The notes below the pieces were generated by a model. It searched no databases. It was not told where the DNA came from and saw only the letters and a list, made by a program, of their open reading frames with translations. A DNA stretch of 39,630 nt, from positions 1-39,630 of IMG/VR virus record IMGVR_UViG_3300032893_000150. One strand, 5' to 3'. How positions within the stretch are numbered: position 1 is the first letter of the stretch; the number at the start of each line of letters is the position of its first letter. A program made the translations under genes and the position numbers. Shown here in pieces: positions 1 to 6,449 of the stretch. Source of the DNA: a virus.

Positions 1-111
1 TGCTTGAAATCTTTGGTGGGCGCACAAGGACTCGAACCTTGGACCCGCTGATTAAGAGTTAACGCCGTCAGCAGCTCTATCAATGGGTTACGTGTCTCAT
101 TCCGGCGGTTT
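1..111. repeat. 111-bp exact terminal direct repeat, left copy (circular overlap)
   Basis: Bases 1-111 are identical to bases 39520-39630. The repeat contains phage sequence on both sides of a tRNA 3' half, which is not what attL and attR of an integrated prophage share (only the core). The simplest reading is a circular or circularly permuted genome of 39,519 bp whose assembly ends overlap; a real terminal repeat is the alternative. Confidence 0.93.
14..58 (-). other. attP: attP core: 3' half of tRNA-Lys(CTT)
   Basis: Read on the minus strand, these 45 bases run from the anticodon loop CTCTTAA (anticodon CTT) through the variable region, T-arm (CAAGG, GGTTCGAGTCC, CCTTG), acceptor strand TGCGCCC, discriminator A and CCA. 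There is no matching 5' acceptor strand, so it is not a functional tRNA. Many phage tyrosine integrases recombine into tRNA genes, with the phage restoring the 3' half; this is the likely crossover region, ending about 220 bp from the integrase stop. The same core recurs at 39533-39577 in the overlapping end. Confidence 0.88.
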
Positions 112-285
112 CCGCGGATCTCCGGCGGTTTCCGGGGCGCTGAAAAGCTTCCGCCAATTCATTTCCCACAACACCTGATCGCGCAAATACCAGGTGTCAC
201 CGCCGGCGATTTCTTGGTCATACAGGGACTGCTCATAGTCTAGCAGTGCTTCGTCGGACCAATCCGCGTAGGGGCGATCGCTCAT
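97..285 (-). CDS. Small hypothetical protein downstream of integrase
   Basis: A 62-residue acidic protein, last gene of the leftward operon. Its ATG overlaps the integrase stop by four bases (ATGA), suggesting translational coupling, and its stop lies within the attP repeat about 40 bp from the tRNA core. The sequence is rich in Trp, Tyr and Asp/Glu (it begins MSDRPYADWSDEALLDYE) with no transmembrane segment and no domain I recognise. Its position next to int suggests a role in, or regulation with, integration, but that is inference from context only. Confidence 0.6.
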   Translation of the reverse strand: MSDRPYADWSDEALLDYEQSLYDQEIAGGDTWYLRDQVLWEMNWRKLFSAPETAGDPRKPPE

Positions 286-1547
286 ACCGCGATCCCCTCG
301 CGCGCCATCCAGGCGACCAGCTTCTCGATGCCGCTGTCGGCGAGCGCGGCCTGGTCGCCGAGATAATGCTTGATGATGGTCTGCGCCGATTGCAGCGAGT
401 GGCCGGAGATCGCGCAGATCTCCGGCAAGGTGTTGTCGGCGCGCGCCAGCCAGGTCACGCCGGTGTCGCGCAGATCCTGATCGCGCTTGCCGGCGAGCGA
501 CGGCATGTCTTTGGCGGCATGCGCGCGGACTTCGCCGAACACATGGCGATAGGTGTCCTGCTTGTAGGTGTCGCCGGTCGTCTCATCGACCACGATGGTT
601 TCCGGCCGGGTGCCGAGTTTCAGCTTGATCGCGGCGACGCGCGCCCGCGCCGCTTCGAGGCGCGCGGCGAGCTGCGGCGTTTCTTTGATCGGCACAAGCT
701 TGCGGTTGGTTTTGCTCTGGCGGAATTGCCGGCGGCCGTCGACCAGGCCTTCGTCTTTGAGGAACACGCGATCGCGCTGGCGCTGGCATGTGAACAGGCC
801 GAGCATCACGGCGTCGCCGATCGACGGCCGGCCGATCGCGTCGGCCGCGGCGATCAGCGCGCGGATCTCGGCATCGGAATAGATCACGATGCGGCCTTCC
901 GGCCGCGGCAGCTCGATCTGATGCCGCGGATTGGCGCCGAGCCGCCAGCGCCGATCGAGGCCGCCCCACGTGTAGGCGGCCGAGAACGCGGCGATCGCCG
1001 CCTGCGCCATGTGATGCCCGCGAACGCGCTTCAAATAAGTGAACAGATCCTTGAGCACGATCTTGTCGACGGCGGCGACGCGCGCGGTTGCAAATTCTTC
1101 CTTCGGCCGCGCCGGCGTATCGAGGCCGAGCGTTTCGGCGGCGCGTTCCTTCTCGATGCGCTTCTTGCGCTGCGCTCGGCTCTCCGGCTTGAATTGCAGC
1201 GCGATCGCGGCCTTGGCATAGGAGCTGATTGTGTCGGGCGAAAGCTGCGTGTCGGGATCCTTGTCGGCTCTCAACGCTTCGAGCCAATCCTCTAACAGAT
1301 CCTCGACCGTGCCGCCGGCGGAACGCAGCGCCGGCGCCGGCTTGAATTTCTTGCCGCTCTCGCGCGTTTGTTTGATCGCTGTCAGCATGCGCTCGCTCTC
1401 GGCGCGCGCTTCATCGAGCGTGAACCATCGGCCATCGGCGTGTTTGAGATCGCGACCCTTGAAGCCGATCTTCTGCTCGCGCGATGACGGCTGAAAGCGC
1501 GGCCGGCCGTCACGCCAAATGACGTAGGGAAGCTTGATGTCTGCCAT
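282..1547 (-). CDS. int: Tyrosine recombinase, phage integrase
   Basis: 421 residues from the ATG at 1547, which is preceded by GAGGA; an in-frame GTG three codons upstream is less likely. The N-terminal part has the usual arm-binding and core-binding features (basic, helical). The C-terminal catalytic domain shows the family's late motifs: LRDTG near residue 363, a GHS box (ISGHSLQSAQ) and the nucleophile Tyr in IKHYLGD. The first catalytic Arg is probably in the CQRQRDRV stretch. It would catalyse recombination between attP (14-58) and the host tRNA-Lys gene. The length (about 420) is normal for a heterobivalent phage integrase. It lies in a leftward operon with an Xis-like gene. Confidence 0.95.
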   Translation of the reverse strand: MADIKLPYVIWRDGRPRFQPSSREQKIGFKGRDLKHADGRWFTLDEARAESERMLTAIKQTRESGKKFKPAPALRSAGGTVEDLLEDWLEALRADKDPDTQLSPDTISSYAKAAIALQFKPESRAQRKKRIEKERAAETLGLDTPARPKEEFATARVAAVDKIVLKDLFTYLKRVRGHHMAQAAIAAFSAAYTWGGLDRRWRLGANPRHQIELPRPEGRIVIYSDAEIRALIAAADAIGRPSIGDAVMLGLFTCQRQRDRVFLKDEGLVDGRRQFRQSKTNRKLVPIKETPQLAARLEAARARVAAIKLKLGTRPETIVVDETTGDTYKQDTYRHVFGEVRAHAAKDMPSLAGKRDQDLRDTGVTWLARADNTLPEICAISGHSLQSAQTIIKHYLGDQAALADSGIEKLVAWMAREGIAV

Positions 1548-1580
1548 TGTCCTCACCCCGTTCCGAAGGGCGGCGAAAGT

Positions 1581-1814
1581 CTAGGCCATCTGATCGTCGA
1601 AATATAGCTCGGCCATTTCGTCGATCAGCTCCTGCTTGGTCCAGCCTTCCCAACGGATCGTTCGTGCGTCGATCTTGAGATAGCGCCAGGCCAAGACTGT
1701 CAGCTCGCGCATGTTGAGCTTTGCCAGCAGCGCTGCCGCCATGCCGATATCGGCCATGCGTTCTTGGTGCTCGGATTGGATGACGAAATCCAGATAGGCA
1801 TCATCGTAGCGCAT
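1581..1814 (-). CDS. Small hypothetical protein
   Basis: 77 residues from the ATG at 1814, which overlaps the stop of the upstream gene (TGATG). Upstream in-frame codons exist but lie inside the neighbouring gene, so the short form is chosen. The protein is mainly helical and acidic at its C-terminus (ELIDEMAELYFDDQMA). No recognised domain. It is cotranscribed with the Xis-like gene and int; such small genes between xis and int are common in lambdoid-style modules, but no function can be assigned. Confidence 0.6.
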   Translation of the reverse strand: MRYDDAYLDFVIQSEHQERMADIGMAAALLAKLNMRELTVLAWRYLKIDARTIRWEGWTKQELIDEMAELYFDDQMA

Positions 1815-2128
1815 CAGCCGCGGCCTTGCGTTGGAAGGTGGCGCAAGCCGAACTCTTGGATGAAGCGTTTTAGCTCGGCGTCGATCAGGTTCATGCGATT
1901 GAGATCCTGCTCGGTCGGTTCTTCGCCGGGATCGAGCGAGATCATGATGCTGGCAAACAAATGCTGCGCGCCGGCAAAGAACGCATTCCGCATTTCTTGA
2001 AGCTGATCGGCTGGCGCGTCGATCAGATTGCAGGCGACGCGAAGGCCGACCCATCCGGCTTCGATGAGCTTGCCGCTATTCGCAAGCTCCTTGTGCAGTC
2101 GTTCCAGGTGTGCGCGATCGGCCATCAT
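1814..2128 (-). CDS. Small hypothetical helical protein
   Basis: 104 residues from the ATG at 2128 (preceded by GGAG at 4 nt); a second ATG follows immediately. The start overlaps the stop of the Xis-like gene and the stop overlaps the start of the next gene, so the three read as one coupled unit. The sequence looks all-helical with no Cys, transmembrane span or catalytic motif. I do not recognise the family. Confidence 0.6.
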   Translation of the reverse strand: MMADRAHLERLHKELANSGKLIEAGWVGLRVACNLIDAPADQLQEMRNAFFAGAQHLFASIMISLDPGEEPTEQDLNRMNLIDAELKRFIQEFGLRHLPTQGRG

Positions 2129-2406
2129 GCAGCTCCATAAATCCGCGCGAGCTGGTCGCGCTCTTGCTCGATCGAGGGCGCCAGTGGCGCGTCGTCGTTG
2201 GCGATCGGCGCCGAGATCTCGCGGCGGCCGGCGAGCCACGCATCCATGCGCGCGCGGTGAAAGCGATAGCGGCCGAAATTGACCAGGCGCGCCGGCATGC
2301 CTTCTTCCGACACCAGGCGCACATAGTTGTTGTAGAACCAATCGACGCGATGCCCCATCGCGCGCGCGATCTCGGCAGCGGTGTAGGGGTGGTTAGATGC
2401 GGCCAC
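2125..2406 (-). CDS. Xis/AlpA-like helix-turn-helix protein
   Basis: 93 residues from a GTG start. Residues 8-60 fit a winged-HTH of the excisionase/AlpA (MerR-like) type: a helix TAAEIARAMG, a recognition-like segment, then a short wing ending in FGRYRFHRARMDAWL, where the Arg and His plus the final helix ending in WL are typical. The tail is acidic. Excisionases bend att DNA and steer the integrase toward excision, and the location in the leftward operon upstream of int fits. The alternative is a transcriptional regulator of the same fold. It overlaps its upstream neighbour by 14 bases. Confidence 0.6.
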   Translation of the reverse strand: MAASNHPYTAAEIARAMGHRVDWFYNNYVRLVSEEGMPARLVNFGRYRFHRARMDAWLAGRREISAPIANDDAPLAPSIEQERDQLARIYGAA

Positions 2407-2599
2407 TTTGGATCTCGCGCGATGCGGCTTCGATCAACGCGGATGGCACGGCTTCGGCAGTGGTCAGGATGGTGATGGTGCGGCCGTCGCCGAGATCGGC
2501 CAGGTGCGCGAATTTCACGCCGAGGAAATCGCGAGCGTCGGGCGCAGCCGGTCGTGTCAAAATTTGGGGGGACAGTCCGACTGCGCCCGTGCCGCTCAT
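2393..2599 (-). CDS. Small hypothetical protein, first gene of leftward operon
   Basis: 68 residues, ATG at 2599 with a strong Shine-Dalgarno GGAGG six bases upstream. It contains a segment GRTITILTTAEAVPSALIEAA that looks like a short beta-strand followed by a helix. No recognised domain. It is the first gene of the xis-int operon, so its ribosome site and the AT-rich DNA at 2600-2720 mark where leftward transcription probably begins. Confidence 0.6.
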   Translation of the reverse strand: MSGTGAVGLSPQILTRPAAPDARDFLGVKFAHLADLGDGRTITILTTAEAVPSALIEAASREIQSGRI

Positions 2600-2791
2600 G
2601 CTTGGCCTCCTTTGCGCCGGGAAAGGGCAGCGAAGGACCGGCGCAAATCAGCTTGTAAGGCGAGTTGCGCTTAAATGCAATATTGTGCGTGCATAAACGC
2701 AATTAATCATTGCAAACAAGCGTTTCACGTGAAACGCAAATGCACGTTTTCCACGGCTTTTGCTGTTTGAAATGCGGCGATGCAGAAGGCA
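2600..2791. promoter_or_regulatory. Intergenic control region of the leftward int operon
   Basis: 192 bp between the leftward operon and the repressor stop. It is much richer in A+T than its surroundings, with repeated TTGC/GCAA elements (for example CAATATTG and ATTGCAA). A minus-strand promoter for the xis-int operon very likely lies here, but I cannot choose single -35 and -10 boxes. It also holds the parS-like palindrome listed separately. Confidence 0.5.
2720..2737. promoter_or_regulatory. parS: parS-like ParB-binding palindrome
   Basis: A perfect 18-bp palindrome whose inner 14 bases, GTTTCACGTGAAAC (2722-2735), equal the core of the bacterial chromosomal parS consensus (TGTTTCACGTGAAACA); only the outermost bases differ (C and G in place of T and A). 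ParB-family CTPases load at this site and spread on DNA. No ParA or ParB homologue is visible in the window, so host ParB would be the reader. The site sits in a regulatory gap, so an operator role is also possible. Confidence 0.7.
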
Positions 2792-3451
2792 TCAGCCTTC
2801 GGCGCGCGGCTCGGAGCGCAGCCGATGCGGCAGCAGCACGCCCTTTACGATGACGCGCTCGCCATCGACTACGAGCGGCGCGAAGCTCTGATCGCTCGAT
2901 CGCGCCACCAGCAGCGTGACCGGCGGCACCGGCCGATAGATCCGCATGATGGTTTCGGCCTTCATCCGCGGCCAATCGTAAACCTGGGCGCAAACCGCGT
3001 CCCCGGCCCGCGGAGAGGCGTTGAGATCGACCAGCACTATATCGCCCGGCAGAAAGCCGGCCATATCCAGGGCCCCGCTACGCAGCCGGAAGGGCGCTAT
3101 AGCGTTGGCGGCGCCAACCAGCGCCCTCACGGCAGCCGCAACTGGATCGCCCGGCGTGATCGTGAACGGGACCGCGTCCTCGCTGAAACCGTGTGCGAGG
3201 CCCCGCGGCGGCGGTCCCGTTATATCTGTCGGCGCAGCAACCCCTGTAGCAGCAACGATCTTCGCGATCGTATTGGCGTGAAGCGTCGACGTTCCATCGT
3301 CACCCTCGCTTACTGGACGCGTCAGGGTCGAGGGTGAAACCTTAATTTCTCGCGCTAGAGCTGTGAGCTTTTTGCCGGTCAGGGAGGGGAGGCGCTTTAA
3401 CCAGTCCCGGTGCAGGCGGGCAGTCGCTTCGTCACCGCGTGGCAAGTGCAT
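2792..3451 (-). CDS. CI-type phage repressor with degenerate S24 peptidase domain
   Basis: 219 residues from the ATG at 3451, chosen because it leaves a 109-bp divergent control region; the frame stays open upstream to 3640. The N-terminal third is an HTH (LTALAREIKVSPSTLTRPV). The C-terminal part is a LexA/CI S24 fold (FLPGDIVLVDLNASPRAGDAV, then a VKGVLL end). The nucleophile box, normally G-D-S-M-x-P, reads GALDMAG with no Ser, and the lysine usually found in the T-V-K-R segment is Met (ETIMRIYR). It therefore probably cannot self-cleave, so induction would need another trigger. It would silence the early operon in the lysogen. Confidence 0.85.
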   Translation of the reverse strand: MHLPRGDEATARLHRDWLKRLPSLTGKKLTALAREIKVSPSTLTRPVSEGDDGTSTLHANTIAKIVAATGVAAPTDITGPPPRGLAHGFSEDAVPFTITPGDPVAAAVRALVGAANAIAPFRLRSGALDMAGFLPGDIVLVDLNASPRAGDAVCAQVYDWPRMKAETIMRIYRPVPPVTLLVARSSDQSFAPLVVDGERVIVKGVLLPHRLRSEPRAEG

Positions 3452-3560
3452 CTCTCCGGTCGCGCAAACGCGACCGCTAGTATGCACTGCACCCATATCC
3501 ACATCAGCTTGTAACATTTCGCTTGCACAGTTTGCGCAAATCAGTCTTTCGGTTGCAACT
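3452..3560. promoter_or_regulatory. Divergent operator/promoter region between repressor and Cro-like gene
   Basis: 109 bp containing three dyads: a perfect inverted repeat with 8-bp arms (CGGTCGCG and CGCGACCG around CAAA) at 3457-3476, TTTGCGCAAA at 3531-3540, and GTTGCA-N4-TGCAAC at 3552-3567, which overlaps the rightward ATG. The layout matches a lysis/lysogeny switch. The three dyads differ in sequence, so the repressor and the Cro-like protein may use different sites. Confidence 0.6.
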
Positions 3561-3815
3561 ATGCAACATTTCCTCGACATTAGCCAGATCAAGGCCCGCG
3601 CAACCGCCATCAACCTCACGCTAAAGCGCCTGGCGCGCATGGCGGGGGTCGATCCCGCGACCGCCTACCGCGCCGAGAAGGGCGTCACCGATCCGCGCGC
3701 CTCGACGCTGCGCAAGCTGACGGAGTGCGTCGAGCGCCAAGAGGCGAAGGTCGCCGAGAACTTGAAATCGCTGTCGCGCAACGCCGGCGGCCGGCAACCG
3801 GAGCTGTTCAAATGA
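3561..3815 (+). CDS. Cro-like XRE-family HTH regulator
   Basis: 84 residues from the ATG at 3561, which lies inside the inverted repeat GTTGCA-N4-TGCAAC, so the protein or the repressor could block its own translation start or promoter. Residues 19-52 form a classical HTH (LKRLARMAGVDPATAYRAEKG, then TLRKL). First gene of the rightward early operon and divergent from the repressor, the usual place of cro. The C-terminus (RQPELFK) is short and charged. It overlaps the next gene by four bases (ATGA). Confidence 0.8.
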   Translation: MQHFLDISQIKARATAINLTLKRLARMAGVDPATAYRAEKGVTDPRASTLRKLTECVERQEAKVAENLKSLSRNAGGRQPELFK

Positions 3816-4033
3816 GCCCGCGCGCCGAAGATCAATGGACGCCGCCGCGTGACGCCACGCTGCTTTCGCTGGTGCTGCAGAAAATGAAATTCAGCGCGAT
3901 CGGCGCGTTGCTCGGCGTCACCAGGAACGCGGCGATCGGCCGCTACCATCGCATCCTCAAAGCCGAAGAACGCGAACGCCGCGACATGATCGCGCGCGCG
4001 AAGGCCAATCTGAAAAAGGCGGGCGCGCGATGA
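3812..4033 (+). CDS. GcrA-like DNA-binding protein
   Basis: 73 residues. Residues 9-50 follow the N-terminal HTH of the alphaproteobacterial cell-cycle regulator GcrA: a WT near the start, a helix, then VTRNAAIGRYHRIL, closely matching the family signature V-T-R-N-A-V-I-G-K-V-H-R-L. GcrA proper is about 170 residues, has a C-terminal sigma70-interacting domain and prefers promoters with CcrM-methylated GANTC; only the DNA-binding half is present here, ending in a basic tail. It could act as a competitor of host GcrA or as an early phage regulator. It starts inside the stop of the Cro-like gene. Confidence 0.75.
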   Translation: MSPRAEDQWTPPRDATLLSLVLQKMKFSAIGALLGVTRNAAIGRYHRILKAEERERRDMIARAKANLKKAGAR

Positions 4034-4248
4034 GCATCAGGCCCGACAGCTTGATGCCGCCGCGCGAGGATACGCGGCACACGCCGGTGACAGCGTCGGT
4101 CGATGTCGAGTTCATCGCCACATGCGTCGCGCTGTTCGATGCGGGCTTCGACACGCAGCAGATCGCGCTGCGTCTGTTCGAGCGCGAGTGCGCCGTTGCG
4201 ATCGCGCTGCGGATCGGACGCGAAGCGCTGCGTCAGGAGGGAACATGA
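4030..4248 (+). CDS. Small hypothetical protein
   Basis: 72 residues, ATG overlapping the previous stop by four bases. The middle and end read as two or three helices (EFIATCVALFDAGFDTQQIALRL, ALRIGREALRQ) with an HTH-like flavour (DAGFDTQQIALRLF), so a small DNA-binding protein is possible. No confident family. Part of the coupled early operon. Confidence 0.6.
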   Translation: MSIRPDSLMPPREDTRHTPVTASVDVEFIATCVALFDAGFDTQQIALRLFERECAVAIALRIGREALRQEGT

Positions 4249-4343
4249 AACGCGAAGCCGCGGAAGCGCGCGATGTCGTCATTGCCGCCGTGGCGGCGGC
4301 GATCTTTCTTTCGATGTGGGCAATATGGAGCTTCATCACGTGA
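4245..4343 (+). CDS. 32-residue single-pass membrane peptide
   Basis: ATG at 4245 with AGGAGG just upstream; start and stop both overlap neighbouring genes by four bases, which supports that this tiny gene is real. The peptide has a charged N-terminus (MKREAAEARD) and one hydrophobic span VVIAAVAAAIFLSMWAIW. Small early membrane peptides of phages often modify host membrane functions or block superinfection, but nothing here identifies a target. Confidence 0.6.
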   Translation: MKREAAEARDVVIAAVAAAIFLSMWAIWSFIT

Positions 4344-4663
4344 GCGAACAAACCTGCACGCTGCCCCGCAAGCCGCAAATCGTCGATCTGCATCCGTGGG
4401 AAACCGTGCTCGATATCGAGCAGTGCGATCGCACCGAATTTTTTCTCACGCTGCACGAGCACGAAGCCAAGAAGCCGGACCTGGCGCTGCGGCCGGACAC
4501 CTGGCCGGATGATGTGGTGCGGCGGATCTACAATCACATGGCCGAATGGATCGAACGCCATCCGCAGCGCTCGCCGAAGGCCGTCACCTACGGGATCCTG
4601 CAGCACGAAAGTTTCGGCAAGTGCTGCGTCGCAGTTCTTCATCACGCTCCGAAGAAGGTGTGA
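4340..4663 (+). CDS. Hypothetical early protein
   Basis: 107 residues from GTG at 4340, whose last bases form the previous stop (GTGA). In-frame codons continue upstream but would overlap two other genes. The protein is soluble and rich in His, Glu and Trp (LHPWETVLDIEQCDRTEF; MAEWIERHPQ), with three Cys including an adjacent pair near the end. Not recognised. Confidence 0.6.
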   Translation: MSEQTCTLPRKPQIVDLHPWETVLDIEQCDRTEFFLTLHEHEAKKPDLALRPDTWPDDVVRRIYNHMAEWIERHPQRSPKAVTYGILQHESFGKCCVAVLHHAPKKV

Positions 4664-4664
4664 C

Positions 4665-5063
4665 ATGGCGCTCGATCTGCAGAAGCCCGACGATGTCAAG
4701 CCGGCGCAGCCAGACGTGCCGAAGCCGGATCCTTCGACGCTGCTCAAACAACTCATCGACACCGCCGATCGCGTGTTCAATCGCAACGCACTGCCGAACG
4801 AACATTTCGGCACGCTCGCGCTCGCGATCGCCAGCGAGCGCGGCATGACGTCGAGCTATATCGGCGACGAGGCGATGATGCTGGTGACGGCAACGCGCAA
4901 TTGCGCCTATGGCGGCACCAGCCAAAAAAAGGATTGGGCGATGATCGGCGGCGCGTTGCTGCCGATGGTGCGCGACGCGCTCGGCCGTCTGATCGAAGAT
5001 CGCCGCGCGGCCTCGGTGCGGTCGGATCCGGAAGCGCAGCCCAAATATGGTCGGAGGGATTGA
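4665..5063 (+). CDS. Hypothetical early protein
   Basis: 132 residues from ATG 4665. The first 28 residues are Pro/Lys/Asp-rich and probably disordered (DDVKPAQPDVPKPDPSTLLK), followed by a helical domain with NRNALPNEHFGTLALAIASERG. It ends in TGATG with the initiator-like gene. No family recognised; its place immediately before the replication genes suggests a replication accessory role. Confidence 0.6.
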   Translation: MALDLQKPDDVKPAQPDVPKPDPSTLLKQLIDTADRVFNRNALPNEHFGTLALAIASERGMTSSYIGDEAMMLVTATRNCAYGGTSQKKDWAMIGGALLPMVRDALGRLIEDRRAASVRSDPEAQPKYGRRD

Positions 5064-5731
5064 TGGCCGCCGACGATCCGAAAAACCGGCCCTATTTGTC
5101 AACCGTGGGCGGCCCCGAAAATAGGGCTGATTTGTCAATCGTCGCGGCGCTCAAAAATAGGGCCGATTTGTCAATCGTCGATGGCCCTGAAAATAGGGCT
5201 GATTTGTCAATCGACAAGATTGATGCACGCCGCAAGAAGCTGCGTCTGTCGATCGCGCGGTTGCTCAACGAAGCTTGCGTTCATCGCCAGACCTGGGCCG
5301 ATGCCAAAGCGCGGCCCGATCGCGTGCGCAAGGCGACGCTGGAACGCCTCGATCGCGCGCTCGATCGGCTGGACAATGGCGAGCGCGCGCCAATCCAGCC
5401 CGCGGCGATCGCCAAGCTTTATCTATTCGCCGCTTGCATGGTTGCGGCGCGCTGCGGCGCCGACGTCGCCGCCATTCGCGCGATGGCGCTCGATTTCGGC
5501 AATGAGAAGCCGAACGAGGAAGCCTGGCTGTTCGGCGCCCGCGTGCGCCGCGTCGCGATGTATCTCGTTGCCTGCGAATGGGAGCTAGGCAAGGCCGCGC
5601 TCGCCAACGCCATCGGCTGCTCGCGCCAAAATCTGTTCCAGGCGGTGAAGTCGATCGAGGAATTGCGCGAAGCCGAGCCCGCGCTCGATGCGCTGATCGT
5701 GCAGCTCGCGGCCTGCGGAAAGGTGGCGTGA
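5063..5731 (+). CDS. Replication-initiator-like protein with DnaA domain IV-like HTH
   Basis: 222 residues from ATG 5063 (GGAGGG upstream; start overlaps the previous stop). Residues 8-54 are four tandem 12-residue repeats (NRADLSI core) encoded by the iteron DNA described separately. Residues 55-120 are helical and basic. The C-terminal part (about 150-215) has the look of DnaA domain IV: a helix ARVRRVAMYLVACEW, then an HTH ALANAIGCSRQNLFQAVKSIEE. It lies just upstream of primase and helicase genes. Lambda O is the analogy: an initiator whose own gene contains the iterons it binds. The initiator role is inference. Confidence 0.65.
   Translation: MAADDPKNRPYLSTVGGPENRADLSIVAALKNRADLSIVDGPENRADLSIDKIDARRKKLRLSIARLLNEACVHRQTWADAKARPDRVRKATLERLDRALDRLDNGERAPIQPAAIAKLYLFAACMVAARCGADVAAIRAMALDFGNEKPNEEAWLFGARVRRVAMYLVACEWELGKAALANAIGCSRQNLFQAVKSIEELREAEPALDALIVQLAACGKVA
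5081..5213. repeat. Four iterons with exact 36-bp period: candidate replication origin
   Basis: 25-bp units start at 5081 (diverged), 5117, 5153 and 5189. The shared part is A-TAGGGCTGATTTGTCAATCG with only one or two changes among the last three. GCCC and GGGC flanks around GAAAATA give each unit a short hairpin potential. The units use codons rare in this genome (AGG, TTG, TCA) unchanged, which favours selection on DNA and not only on the encoded peptide. The placement inside an initiator gene resembles lambda ori. Confidence 0.7.
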
Positions 5732-6135
5732 TGGCGAACGGTCACGGTCTGCCGCTCATTCAAAATCTGATCCGCGAACGCGCCTATCAGCAGGAGCTGG
5801 TCGAGCTGATGTGCTCGCTGACGCAGGAGGACGCCAACGGCCGCGTCACGGCCGCCAAGACGGCGCCGGCGGCGATCGACGCCATCATTGCGTTTCGCCG
5901 CAAGCACGGCCTGGCCATCCTCGATTGCGATCCGGCGTTTTATTTGATCGCGATGCACCGCGCCATCATCCGCCATCCGAAGCTGAAAGAGCGTGCCGAC
6001 AAGATGCCGCCGGACGAAGACGCGATGCGCGCGCGCGGCGTCATCAATTGGTCCGAGCATTGGCTGATCCGCAACGGCTACGGAACCGATGTCGATACCG
6101 AGTTCAATCCGAAGCCGGTCAAGGTGACGCAATGA
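5731..6135 (+). CDS. Hypothetical early protein
   Basis: 134 residues, ATG overlapping the previous stop (TGATG). Helical and soluble, with a conserved-looking segment AIIAFRRKHGLAILDCDPAFYLIAMHRAIIRHP. I do not recognise the fold. Located between the initiator-like gene and the primase, so probably part of the replication module. Confidence 0.6.
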   Translation: MANGHGLPLIQNLIRERAYQQELVELMCSLTQEDANGRVTAAKTAPAAIDAIIAFRRKHGLAILDCDPAFYLIAMHRAIIRHPKLKERADKMPPDEDAMRARGVINWSEHWLIRNGYGTDVDTEFNPKPVKVTQ

Positions 6136-6449
6136 CGCCAGAACAGCGAATTGCAGAACTTGAAGCCGAAGTCGCAGTGCTGCGGGAAATCCTCAATACG
6201 CCCGTAGTGGAACCGTTCATGTTGGCGGCCGTGACCGAAGCTAAGCATCAACGCGCGCGATGGGGCGATGAGCAGGACGCCAAGAAAGATGCGTTCGATT
6301 GGTTTTGGACGCTCGGTTATCTCGGGGGGAAGGCCGCTCGATCCGCGAATGACGGCGATATTGCGAAAGCGCTGCACCATACCGTGACGGCCGCAGCGCT
6401 GCTGGCGAATTGGCATCGTCATTTAATTTTTCGGCGTGACAAAAAATGA
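6132..6449 (+). CDS. Hypothetical protein with coiled coil and MazG-like helical segment
   Basis: 105 residues. Residues 1-22 are a short coiled coil (MTPEQRIAELEAEVAVLREI). The rest resembles a common phage family with a pattern E-A-x-H-Q-R-x-x-W-G-D-E-Q-D then W..LGYLGGKA and a final helix ALHHTVTAAALLANWHRHL; such proteins are often placed near all-alpha (MazG-like) nucleotide pyrophosphatases, though the metal-binding E-E-x-x-D motif is not evident here. Function therefore unassigned. Overlaps both neighbours by four bases. Confidence 0.6.
   Translation: MTPEQRIAELEAEVAVLREILNTPVVEPFMLAAVTEAKHQRARWGDEQDAKKDAFDWFWTLGYLGGKAARSANDGDIAKALHHTVTAAALLANWHRHLIFRRDKK

Noticed and set aside
14-58. 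A functional tRNA-Lys gene
   Set aside because: There is no 5' acceptor strand and the anticodon loop is interrupted by nine extra bases; only the 3' half is intact.
246-1295. Long plus-strand open frame opposite the integrase
   Set aside because: The minus strand encodes the tyrosine recombinase motifs; the plus product is an Arg/Ala/Asp-rich shadow.
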